Below are positions 21,394 to 31,935 of a DNA stretch of 64,000 nt, in pieces. Every line of letters begins with the position of its first letter. Position 1 is the stretch's first letter. The notes below the pieces were generated by a model that did not search any database, was not told the origin of the DNA, and worked only from the letters and a program-made list of their open reading frames with translations. Origin of the DNA: Elymus sibiricus. Its lineage: Eukaryota > Streptophyta > Magnoliopsida > Poales > Poaceae. Location: contig CM077665.1 in assembly GCA_039707655.1 (NCBI GenBank), positions 137,535,148 to 137,599,147 of the forward strand, in the 5' to 3' direction. The position numbers were made by a program, and so were the translations under genes.

Positions 21394-24300
21394 TCAAAGA
21401 ACATTTGAAGATTCTAAGATATTTAGCTCACACCGCAACTTGCAAAATCTCTTTTCATCCAAGGGCTTAGTGAAGATATCAGCCAGTTGTTCTTCAGTGG
21501 GGATGTGGGCGATGGAGATGTCACCCTTGAGTACATGATCTCGAAGAAAATGATGACGAATCTGGATGTGCTTGGTCTTGGAGTGCTGAACTGGGTTGTT
21601 AGCAATCTTGATAGCGCTCTCATTGTCGCAGTAGAGAGGCACATTTGTCACCTTGATGCCATAGTCCTTGAGGGTTTGCTTCATCCACAGCAACTAAGCG
21701 CAGCATGAACCAGCAGCAATGTACTCAGCTTCAACAGTGGAAAGTGACACGCAATTCTGCTTCTTTGAGGACCTACAGACTAAGGATCGTTCGAGGAAAT
21801 GACATGTGCCTGAGGTTGACTTGCGATCCACACGATCTCCAGCATAGTCAGCATCTGAGTATCCGAAGAGGTGAAGATTTGAGCCCTTGGGATACCATAA
21901 TCCAAGCGTTGGTGTGTGAGCTAAGTATCGAAGAATATGTTTCACAGCCTTATGGTGTGATTCCTTCGGTGTTGCTTGGAATCGGGCACACATGCAAACA
22001 CTCTGCATAATATCAGGCCTAGATGCACATAGATACAATAAAGAGCCAATCATGGAGCGGTATACCTTCTGATCGAAATCTTTACCATTTTCGTCAGTGC
22101 AGAGGTGGCCTTTTGAAGGCATTGGAGTTTTGACGCCTTTGCATTCGTGCATGTTGAATTTCCTCAGGACTTCCTTGAGGTATTTCTCTTGTGAGATGAA
22201 GATGCCATTGTCTTGCTGACGAATTTGAAGATCTAAGAAAAATTTCAACTCTCCCATCATAGACATTTGATATTCTTCACTCATCATATAGGCAAATTCA
22301 TCACTGTAGCGTTTATCAGTACAGCCAAAGATAATATCGTCTACATATATTTGGCATATGAACAGTTCATTATCATAGGATTTAGTGAAAAGAGTTGGGT
22401 CGAGTGAACCGGGTTTGAAGCCTTTCTTCATGAGGAATTCCTTCAGAGTGTCATACCACGCCCGAGGGGCCTGCTTGAGGCCATAGAGGGCCTTGTTGAG
22501 TCTGAAGACTTTGTCAGTATGCTTAGGGTCTTCAAAACCTGGGGGTTGAGCAACATATACTTCTTCCTCAAGCTTACCATTGAGGAATGCACTTTTCAGA
22601 TCCATTTGATATAAAATGATATCATGATGGTTAGCATAAGCAAGCAATATGCGAATAGCTTCAAGTCTAGCAACAGGTGCAAAAGTTTCATCAAAGTCAA
22701 TTCCTTCAACCTGTGTGTAGCCTTGAGCTACAAGACGAGCCTTATTCCTTACCACAAGGCCATTTTCATCTTGCTTATTGCGGTAGATCCACTTGGTACC
22801 TATGATGTTATGCTTGCGAGGATCTGGCCGCTTGACAAGTTCCCACATGTTGTTGAGCTTGAATTAATGCAATTCCTCTTGCATAGCTTGAATCCACTCA
22901 GGCTCCTTGAAATCTTCATCAACTTTGGTGTGCTCTATGATAGAGACAAAAGCAAAATGCCCACAAAAGTTAGTCAAATGTGAAGCTCTTGAGCGAGTGA
23001 GAGGACCTGGTGCATTGATGTCGTCGATGATTTTGTCAATCTGCACTTCATTTGCAACTCTAGGATGAGCAGGTTGACGTGGCTGAGGATTTTCTTCAGC
23101 ACCATTTTCTTCAGGTGTATCAGCATGAATGTCATCATTGATTGGGATGACTTCCTCAGTAGGTTGAGGATTTTCTTCAGTGGGTACTACATCTTCAGTA
23201 GCCTTCAACTTAATGGATTCCTCAGAAGACTTTTCATCTAGCACAGAAGGCAGGTGCTCTCTTTGCGAGCCATTAGTTTCATCGAACCGCACATCTACAG
23301 TTTCAACAACCTTGTGATGGTAGGTATTGAAGACTCTGTAGGTGTGCGATTCCTTTCCGTAACCAAGCATAAAACCTTCATGTGCTTTCGGTGAAAATTT
23401 AGAACTGTGTTGAGGATCTCTTATCCAGCATTTTGCACCGAAGACTTTGAGATAACTTACATTGGGTTTCTTGCCAGTCATGAGTTTATATGATGTCTTC
23501 TTGAAGAATTTGTGAAGATATACCCTGTTGATGATGTGGCATGCTGTATCAATTGCCTCAGGCCAGAAGCGACGAGGAGTTTTGTATTCATCAAGCATGG
23601 TGCGAGCCATCTCAACAAGAGTCCTGTTCTTGTGCTCCACGACGCCGTTCTGCTGAGGAGTATATGGGGCAGATAGCTCATGAGTAATACCAAGTTCATC
23701 AAGATATTCATCAAGATTGGTGTTCTTGAACTCAGTCCCGTTATCACTCCTGATATGCTTGATCTTGACGCCAAAGTTTGTTGAGGCCCTTGAAGCAAAT
23801 CGTCTGAAGACATCCTGCACTTCAGATTTGTACATAATAATATGCACCCAAGTGTAGCGAGAGTAATCATCAACAATGACAAAGCCATACAAACTTGAAG
23901 AATTTGTTAGTGTGGAATAATGAGTGGGGCCAAAGAGGTCCATGTGAAGCAATTCAAAAGGTCGAGTCGTGGTCATGATTGTCTTCGAGGGATGCTTGGA
24001 TCTGGTCATCTTCCCAGACTCACATGCACCACAGAGGTGATCCTTGAGGAATTTGACACCTTCAATGCCAATGACATGCTTTTTCTTCACGAGCGTGTGC
24101 AAGTTCCTCATACCAGCATGTCCAAGTCGTCGATGCCACAGCCAGCCTTCTGATGACTTTGCAAGTAGGCACGTGGCAGGCTGAGGACCTGTAGAGAAAT
24201 CAACAATATACAAGTCTCCTCTCCTAAAGCCTTCGAAGACTTTGGAATGGTCAGATTCCATGATGACAACACAACGATATTTTCCAAAGATGACAACCAT

Positions 24301-24540
24301 ATCAAGATCACAGAGCATTGAGACACACATGAGGTTGAACCCGAGGGATTCGACAAGCATCACCTTGTCCATGTGTCGGTCCTTGGAGATTGCAACCTTA
24401 CCTAGACCCAATACCTTGCTTTTTCCTTTGTCAGCGTAGGTGATATGCTATAGATGAGATGGGGCAAGTGGCATATTCATCAATAGACTCTTGTCACCAG
24501 TCATGTGGTTGGTGCATCCACTATCGAGGACCCACTCGGT
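21394..24540 (-). pseudogene. Maximus pol: protease, integrase, RT, RNase H with in-frame stops
   Basis: One reading frame throughout. The protease active site WVLDSGCTNHMTG is at about 24535-24500. The integrase has HRRLGHAGM, CGACESGKM and D, D, E in HMDLFGPTH, RSDNGTEF and NGVVEHKNRT. The Copia RT has [11 protein letters not shown] and YVDDIIFG. RNase H has [21 protein letters not shown] and CDNESAIKIA. Three stops interrupt it: TAG at 24450-24448, TAA at 22866-22864 and TAG at 21696-21694. The last two are one C-to-T change from Gln codons. Otherwise the frame is open, so the copy died by point mutation rather than deletion. Confidence 0.85.
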
Positions 24541-24793
24541 TTTTTGGAGTTTCATCCTGCAGATGAATTAGTATAACTTACGAACTCATATGCTTCAGAG
24601 TGAAGAATATGACATCAAATTCATCAGGTAGAAGTTCATCACACAACATAGCAAGTAAAGCAGTGTGAGGACGTGAGAAATGAGGAATTCATTTCTGCAT
24701 GATTAGCTTGCGTCCTTTCAAGCATTTCCTCAGGTCTCCAGCAAATTCATCAGACGTTCAAGTTCGTCTGGAGACCTGACCCTGCATAAGAAG

Positions 24794-27317
24794 TTAGTTC
24801 AATTTCTTCACCACCCACATCTGGAGGGGTAGCAAAGAGTTCATCATTCTGCGAGCTCCATATGAGAAGGGAGGCATTGAAGCTAGTGCACTCCGTTTCA
24901 TAGGACTAGGGTTAGAGTACTCATATGAATAAGCAGAGAAATTATTCGAGGACTTATGAACATAATGATTTGAAGAATAATGCACATATTTAGAACTCTT
25001 AGATTTTCCCTGCGAAACAGATGCATTAGCACGAGAATGATACTTTTGACCATTTGAGGAATTTGGTCCAAGTGAAGACTTTTGTCCATATGAGGAATTT
25101 GATCTGGGTTCCTTTTCTTCATGGGTGGTGTCGTGAGGACATTCACTTGAAGATTTTCCAAGAAACTCTTAGGAACCGAGATTTTCCTCATAGGTGAACC
25201 ATTCCTGCAGTTAGTTCCAACAAATCTGGCAAATACTTCACCTTTCTGATTTTTGAAGTATTTGTAGTTGGAGTCAAGTGACTCATCAGAGGAATATGAA
25301 GTTTCACAAGTAAAGCCAGATAAAGTGGATGGATCCACAGGAGGTCCTTTTGCAGCAACCCATGAGGTTTTGGGGTACTGCTCAGGTGTCCAGTAGGATC
25401 CATCAGCATTGAGTTTCCTCTCAAATGCAATACCCTCTTTCCTAGGGTTCCAGTTCAGAATCTGCTTTTTGAGCACATCGCAAAGGGTTTGATGCCCTTT
25501 GAGACTTTTGTACATTCCTGTCACATACAATTCCTTCAACCCTGCATTTTCGTCAGTGATACTTGTGGTATCCTCAGATGAGGAATTTGTGACCACGGGG
25601 ATAGTTGAAGAATTTGCAGCAATAGAAGCATTTGAACATTCAGGTGAAGAATTAGCAGTTTCACGTTCAATGCATATCAAACATGGTGGAACAAATTCTT
25701 CCTGAGCGGTACTGATCTGTTGAGCCAGTAAGGAATCGTTTTCCCTTTGGAGATCCTCATGAGACACTCTTAGTTTCTCAAGATCTTGCTTTCTTTGAAG
25801 AAATTCATAAGAAAGCTTCTCATGGTCAACTAAGAGAGCATTATGATGACTCTGAAGGTTATCATACTTTGTCTGAAGACTTTTGAGATCATCAGACAGA
25901 GTTTGAGTCTGATCCACTTCCTCATTCAACAGATCATCGCTTTTGTTAGAAGTTTCTGAAGCTTTTCAAGTGCACTTTGTTGCTTAGTGGCAATATTAGC
26001 AAGTTTGGCATAGCTAGGTTTCACATATTCATTAGATTCACCTTCACTTGATTCAGGAGAAGAGTGATGCTTGTGTACCTTGGAACCTTTTGCCATGAAG
26101 CAATAGGTGGGAGCGTAATCATCATTGCTGACGTCAGAGTCGTTGAAGTAGTCATTTTCTTCATCATTGAAGATGGACTTGCTGACGAAAGCAGTAGCGA
26201 GAGCAAGGCTAGCAACACCTGATTCTGACTCCACCTCAGATTCTTCCTCATCTTCATATTCTTCAGATTCTTCTTCAGAATCCATTTCCTTGCCAATGAA
26301 AGCCCGAGCCTTTCTGGAACCATTCTTCTTGTGCGATGAGGACTTTGAAGATTTCTTCTTTTTCTTCGAGTCATCAGAACTGTAGTCCTTGTATTTCTTC
26401 TTCTTTGATTCTTTTTCCCAGAGAGGACTGTCAGAGATAAAGTGACCAGACTTCTTGCATTTGTGACAAGTTCTCTTCTTGTAGTCGCTTGAGGAATCTG
26501 ATTTCCTCAAACCACCTTTTGATGACTTTCCAAATCGGCCTTTCCTTGAGAACTTCTGGATTTTCCTCACGAGCATTGCCAGCTCCTGACTCAGTTCTTC
26601 AGGATCACCAAGGCTGCTATCAGAATCTTTGTCTTCGGATAAGGAAATTGCTTTTGCCTTCAGAGCACGAGATCTTCCATAGCTTGGTCCGTAGAGGTCT
26701 CTCTTCTCAGCTTGTTGGAATTCATGAGTATTAAGTCTCTCAAGTATATCAGAAGGATCAAGTGACTTGTAGTCTCCACGTTCTTGAATCATCAAAGCCA
26801 GTGTATCGAATGAGGAATCAAGAGATCTTAGCAGTTTCTTCACCACCTCGTGGTCAGTGATATCCGTGGCACCCAGTGCTTGAAGCTCGTTGGAGATATC
26901 AGTGAGGCGATCAAAAGTTTGCTGAACATTTTCATTGTCGAGTCTTTTGAAGCGGTTGAAGAGATTGCGAAGGACATCAACACGGGAGTCACGTTGAGTG
27001 GAAACACCTTCGTTGACTTTGGACAGCCTATCCCAGATAAGCTTAGCAGACTCCAAAGCACTCACTCTGCCATACTGACCTTTGCTCAGATGGCCACAAA
27101 TGATATTCTTCGCTTGTGAATCAAGTTGCTTGAATCTCTTCACATTAGCAGCGTTAATCGTGGGAGTAACAGAGGGAACACCATTTTCCACAACGTACCA
27201 TAGATCGTTGTCAATAGCCTCAAGATGCATGCGCATCTTGTTCTTCCAGTAGGGATAGTCCGACCCATCGAAGGTAGGACATCCTGCGGAAACCTTGATC
27301 ATACCTGCAGTTGACAT
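24794..27317 (-). pseudogene. Maximus gag with coiled-coil tail, frameshifted
   Basis: The first 463 residues, from the ATG at 27317, hold a Copia gag domain (FDGSDYPYWKNKMRMHLEA) and a zinc knuckle near residues 282-296 reading CHKCKKSGHFISDS. The fourth zinc ligand, normally Cys, is Ser, a single T-to-A difference. Lys/Ser- and Glu-rich tracts follow. The frame shifts near 25930 into a heptad-like coiled coil (DDLKSLQTKYDNLQSHHNALL), then shifts again near 25100. The three frames together make a gag region of about 840 codons, long for Copia but usual for SIRE-type elements. Capsid assembly would be its role. Confidence 0.8.
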
Positions 27318-27370
27318 AACTAGAACTCCAGGTGGTTAAACCAAAATCACACAGAACAAGGGAGTACCTT

Positions 27371-27382
27371 GCTCTGATACCA
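27371..27382 (-). other. Primer-binding site of the Maximus element
   Basis: TGGTATCAGAGC on the minus strand, two bases inside the 5' LTR. It is an exact complement of the plant initiator-Met tRNA 3' end. Confidence 0.9.
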
Positions 27383-27384
27383 AT

Positions 27385-28938
27385 TGAAAGTGCGTTATAT
27401 CGACTAGAGGGGGGGTGACTAGGTGATTTTTACAAATTCATCATTGAGGAATTTCAACTTGAGGAATTTGAAATGTGATGAATAACTAGCAGCGGAATAA
27501 GTACTCAAGTGCATGAGAAACATAGTAGTAGCATAGTCATCGTGATGAAATAAAGCATGCACAGATTACAGGAAGCGTGATACAGGATAAGCAGGTGAGG
27601 AACAAGGTAGCTTGAAGAATTTGAGGTGAGGAAATTGAGAAAGTCTTCAGTCAAATTCTTCAAACAGTAACGATCAATTTCATCAACAGGTATACGACGA
27701 AAAGGAAGGGTTGAGGAAATGGAACCAGGTAGCTCGATGAAGACAATGGTTTGATGACCCAGTTCCAACTGCTGTGACAGTCGTACGTCTGGTTTGGAGC
27801 GGCCTGGTATTTAAACCAGAGGACACACAGTCCCAGGACACACAGTCCTTACCGTATTCTCCTTGAGCTAAGGTCACACAGACCTCGCCCAACACTCGTG
27901 GTAAGTCTTCAGGGCAGACTTCCAAAACCCTCACAAACTGGTCACCCAGCGATCCACAATTGACTGCTGGATGCTCTAGACCAAGGTCACTTCGTGATCC
28001 CCAATTGACTGCAGGATGCACAAGACCATGACGCCTAACCGTCTGGAAGATACACAGTCTTCAAAGGTAACAAGCGTCGGTTCCACACAGGAACAATCTC
28101 TTCAGTGATGCTCAATCACTTTGGGTTTGGTGGTTTGGTTTTTCCTCACTGATGATTTTCTCTCAAAGTCCTCGAGGAATGGTATGCTCTCAAATGACAA
28201 GTGTCAGTTCTCTCTCGGAGCAGCCAACCAACTAGTGGTTGTGGGGGGTGGCTATTTATAGCCAGGGTGCAACCTGACATGATAAGACATAAATGCCCCC
28301 AATGATATGACCGTTATGTGGATAGGATGATTGGGGACAGCTGGCACTTAGCATAGCAACGGTCGGAATTTCGAACTATGAAAGTCCTCAGGCTTATCAT
28401 ATTCCTCACTTGTAGGCAATTCGCACTGGCGAAATCCTAACTCCTCAGTCAGATCAATTTCCTCAGAGACCAGAAGATCATCGTCTCTGTCACTGAAGAA
28501 CTTGACTGAATTGCAAGAGATTTCCAAAGGCTTCACTCGAAGGATTGGATAGGTTGAGGCTTTTGAGTTGAGCATCAGTTGGAAATTTTCCTTAGTATTA
28601 CCTCGGCCCCCTTTAACAGTACGGTGTTTCCTATGACTCAAAGAAAGGAAATGAAACTATAAAAACAAAAGTCTTCATGCTTCATAGTCCTAGTTCATAT
28701 CTTCAAGGTCACACCAACTTCTTCTTTTTCAAAGTCTTCAGGGAATACCAAAGTCTTCAGCAAAGTCTTCACCAAAGTCTTCAGTTGAAGACATACATTT
28801 TTAGGGGTCGATAATCTCCGGATGTATCAAACTCCTCAGCGACTTATAAATCCCGTGTACACTTACAAACACATCAGTCTCTTAACCTATAAGTCTTCAA
28901 TACACCAAAATCACTAAGGGGCACTAGATGCACTTACA
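27385..28938 (-). repeat. 5' LTR of the Maximus-type element
   Basis: 1,554 bp, promoter-bearing for this minus-strand element. It ends at the ATTAT target duplication at 28939-28943. Confidence 0.95.
28252..28261 (-). promoter_or_regulatory. TATA box of the Maximus 5' LTR
   Basis: CTATAAATAG on the minus strand inside the near-palindrome GGCTATAAATAGCC. The other LTR has the same box at 15226-15235. Confidence 0.65.
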
Positions 28939-29197
28939 ATTATCAAGGAATTCTAACCCTACATAAAGCAGTTTTCAGCACCTTCGTGGGAGGTGGTGCC
29001 TTGAGGAAGCGCCTTCGGAGGCCCACACTCCTCGCCACCCCCCAGGAGCCTCGCGAGCGGCGGCCACCTCTCGAAGCTGCAAAGCTGCCTCGTCCGCAAG
29101 GAAGAGGCCCCCTTGCCGAGACCCTCAAGCTGCCCTGACGCCCCAGCTACACCTCGCGACGCAGGAACCTGCCACGAGTACGCCAAGCTAAGTTATC

Positions 29198-30307
29198 CTA
29201 ATCGCGATGAGCAGGAACTTTCCATTGGTAGCAATATAAACGCCAAAATACGAGATAAGAATAAAACACTAACATAAAGGCGCAAGCGCCATAGTTCACT
29301 ACACGCCCCCTCGGGGCCCTCCGTGATTCTTGATGCAGGAAGTAAAAAAAACAGCAAAAGATGGCCTCCCAAGGGCCGCTACTCCTGAGGCCTGGCCCCG
29401 GCGCCGCTCGCGCTGAGTCGGAGTCCTCCTCCTCCTTGACGGTGGCACGGTGGCATGGAGGCTCGACGGCCTCTACAGTGGGGGTACGGCATCGCGGCGG
29501 CTCGCCGCCCTCCTTGGTCCGGGCCCGCCGGCATGGCGGCTCGTCGTAGTCGTCGTTGCTCAAGCTTCCCCCAGAGGAGGCGTCGCTGCTGCTGGAGGTG
29601 CTGTGTCCGTCGCCAAGGGCAAGCTCACCGCCGAGGACGCCGCCGCCGCGACAATCATCGTCGGCAGAGAAGTGGTCGGTGTCGCCGCCGTCGCCCTTCA
29701 GACAGTACCCAAGCACCTACCGTCTTCCTCGAAGGTCTTGACGAAGAGCGTTGCCGCCCCTTCGTACTTGAAGTGGAGGGTACACCTCCCCTGCAGGCCG
29801 CGAGCGCGGGCGAACGTCTGCCACCCACGGTTCAGGAACACGTAACCCGCGGGAGTGACTTCGACCTCCCCCCACGAGGCTTCGCTGTAGCAACCATCGG
29901 CCTGCAGGCATAGGCCGGCAGGCCTTCCGGCTGGCAGTGCCCCTGCGAAGAAGCACGGGAGCTGGAGCCAGGTGATGGCCGGCCTTTCGTCCCACACCAC
30001 GAACTCTTGGACCGCGTCGGCTGAGTGGGATCGCGGGCAGGGCGGCCGGGAGCCCGCCGCGAGCTTCCTCCCTCGGCCGCGAGCGCCACAGCTACCGCTG
30101 CCAACTGCACAGAAGGGAGCTTTCCCGCGGCCGCCGGAGATAGCGCCGGCCCGCACGGGAGGTGCGCCCGCGCCCTCGGGGGGCCACCGCCGGCGTCGCG
30201 GTGTACTTGCGGGGACGGTCGCGACCCCTCTTGGGAGGCGGCGAGTCCGGTCCCTCCAGGCGGCCCTTCCCCTTCTCGGCACCAGAGAACATCCTCCCTG
30301 GTGCCAT
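29198..30307 (-). pseudogene. Antisense B3-domain-like gene carried by element A
   Basis: The ATG at 30307 sits in a good context (CGACCATGGC) 74 bases after a TATA box. The first about 70 codons are basic and include KRGRDRPRK, which resembles an AT-hook. A frameshift near 30100 then leads into a stretch at about 30005-29720 with the layout of a B3/REM DNA-binding domain: WLQLPCFFAGAL, then WGEVEV, then LNRGWQTFARARGLQG, then LHFKYEGAATLFVKTF. A second frameshift near 29715 leads into an acidic, Ser-rich tail with three 13-residue repeats each starting EPP (29542-29426). B3 proteins are plant transcription factors. Antisense extra ORFs are known in Tat elements; the B3 call is mine and unverified. 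The 3' end is uncertain. Confidence 0.65.
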
Positions 30308-30380
30308 GGTCGTGGAAGCGGCGGATTGGAGTGAGGAGACGAGAAGATGAAGATGGGCTAGGGGGCTCTGCCCCCCTCGC

Positions 30381-30390
30381 CCATTTATAG
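30381..30390 (-). promoter_or_regulatory. TATA box of the antisense B3-like gene
   Basis: CTATAAATGG on the minus strand, followed by GCGAGGGGGG and a hairpin at 30361-30375 (GGGGGC/GCCCCC with a 3-base loop), then a CT-rich leader (CATCTTCATCTTCTCGTCTC) and the ATG at 30307. Confidence 0.6.
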
Positions 30391-30630
30391 TTGATCAGAG
30401 GCCAACCGTGCCTCTCCGCATGCTGGGCAATGATTGCCCCGTAGCGCGCGCCGACCCTTGTCAGTCGGGGTGGTTACCGAGGCAACATGGGGAAGTGGAG
30501 GCGTCCATGCCCCATCGTGCGCCACGCATCAAGATTGGCCCGTAGGCGGTTGGTGCCCACGGCGTTTCGGCCTCCCTTCCTTGGCTTCGCCCCGATGCCA
30601 GCCCGAGTGCGCCTTGGGCCCGGGGGCTAC
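30391..30630. other. Spacer and polypurine-like tract before the 3' LTR of A
   Basis: No gene seen. It is the upstream side of the antisense promoter and ends in GGGCCCGGGGGCTAC (30616-30630), a degenerate polypurine tract next to the LTR start. Confidence 0.55.
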
Positions 30631-31473
30631 TATCGGCGTTCTGGGATCGGGGGTACCCAGACCTGCCTGCCTGCGGCCCAGCGCGTGGCCCACCTCGACG
30701 GCCCGGTACGGCCTGGCGACAAACCCCCCAGGACAAGACCCTCGTGAGGGCCCCGGCCTCACGAGGAGAACGACGCCAAGACCCCCAGAGGAGCGGCTTC
30801 CCAGGTCGCCTCCCGAGGGGCGGAGATTCCTATGCAGGTACCCGGCCACGGGAGGCAGCGATGACGTGAGCCATGAAGACCAAGGCTAGTGGGCGCCAGC
30901 AGGCGCAAGGAGGCAGGGGTGTATGCAGGTTCCCAAGGGATCCCCCAAAGGTTTCCCTTCCGGTGCAACGAGACCAAGACCACGAGCTCAGCAGGACGGA
31001 TGTCATCGCCGAGCCCACCTCTACGTCACGCCTGGTTTCTTTGCAGGCGAAGACCACCTTTAGTCAGGATAACATATACCTCCTGCCCCCCTTCAAATTT
31101 GGCCATTATGGGATCCCTTCCCGCCTGTGCGATAAGGGAAGAGGACCAAGGCCCGCTATAAATAGGGACTGGCCACCACCGTAGAGAGGGAGATCCACCC
31201 TCACTGAAGAGCCCTCGCGAGGTCGCTCAAGCACTGTACTAGTTCATCCACAAACCTCCTCGTGAGGCCAATCCACCAAAGAAGGAGTAGGGTTTTACAC
31301 CGCAAGGTGGCCCGAACCTGGGTAAATCTCTCGTGTCCATCTTCTTGTGCTCTCACGCATCTTCGGCAGGGTCTGGCTGTGGAGCGGCAGGCTTGAGACT
31401 TGAGCTGGTTGGGATCTTTGCACATGCCCCAGAGTTCGAACCTTCTTGGGTCTGTGGAGACCTGATTCCGACA
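30631..31473 (+). repeat. 3' LTR of element A
   Basis: 843 bp, starting TATCGGCG and ending CCGACA. The ends form the inverted repeat TGTCGG/CCGACA if the second base was originally G, so the terminal TG has probably mutated to TA. Its last 313 bases match window positions 1-313. Confidence 0.8.
31156..31166 (+). promoter_or_regulatory. TATA box in the element A LTR
   Basis: CTATAAATAGG in the 3' LTR. The window begins inside the equivalent box of the 5' LTR. Confidence 0.6.
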
Positions 31474-31934
31474 AAGATAACTTCTTTAAGCATTTTAATA
31501 GAGGTGTTGTGATCAGCACTACTAGTTGGAATAGCTTCTACCCACTTTGTGACATAATCAGCGGCAACCAAAATATGAGTGTACCCGTTAGAGGAAGGAA
31601 AAGGTTCCATATAATCAAAACCCCAAACGTCAAATGGTTCGACAACAAGTGAATAATTCATAGGCATTTCCTGACGCTTACCGATATTACCAATTCTTTG
31701 ACATTAATCACAAGACAAGACAAACTTACGGGCATCCTTGAAGAGAGTAGGCCAATAAAAACCAGATTGCAATACCTTGTGAGCAGTTCTATCTCCTGCA
31801 TGATGTCCTCCATAAGCTTCGGAATGACATTTCCGTAGGATTTGTTCCTGTTCATGCTGAGGTACACAACGTCTAATAATACCATCTACTCCTTCTTTAT
31901 AAAGATGTGGGTCATCCCAAAAGTAATGTCTCAA
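31474..31934 (-). pseudogene. Element F integrase, N-terminal half
   Basis: Zinc-binding region (HHAGDRTAHKVLQSGFYWPTL, then CQRIGNIG) followed by the start of the core with the first catalytic Asp in GFDYMEPFP and VAADYVTKWVEAI. The frame is cut after LKEVIF exactly where the LTR of element A ends at 31473. At least one stop lies near 31700. The second Asp and the Glu are not in this window. Confidence 0.8.
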
Positions 31935-31935
31935 A

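Larger units (their letters stand above)
14351..28938 (-). mobile_element. SIRE/Maximus-type Copia retrotransposon, 14.6 kb
   Basis: A 14,588 bp minus-strand Copia element. LTRs lie at 14351-15908 and 27385-28938, beginning TGTAAGTGCATCTAGTGC and ending CACTTTCA on the minus strand. It has an exact 12-base initiator-Met PBS and a clear PPT. Domain order is gag with a long coiled-coil tail, protease, integrase, RT, RNase H, then an extra large ORF before the 3' LTR. Size, order and the extra ORF match the SIRE/Maximus lineage. I count about 35 differences and two short indels between the LTRs (about 2.3%), roughly 0.9 million years at 1.3e-8. Family name is by resemblance only. Confidence 0.9.
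28939..31473 (+). mobile_element. Element A, piece 3: antisense gene, PPT and 3' LTR
   Basis: Final piece of element A after the Maximus insertion. It holds a minus-strand gene with a B3-like domain, a purine-rich stretch and an 843 bp LTR ending CCGACA at 31473. Directly after it the integrase frame of element F resumes, so A landed in F. The target duplication should start AAGAT at 31474, but its partner lies left of the window. Confidence 0.85.

Noticed and set aside
30025..30390. Plus-strand frames opposite the B3-like gene
   Set aside because: Arg/Pro-rich shadows of a GC-rich minus-strand gene that has its own TATA box and leader.
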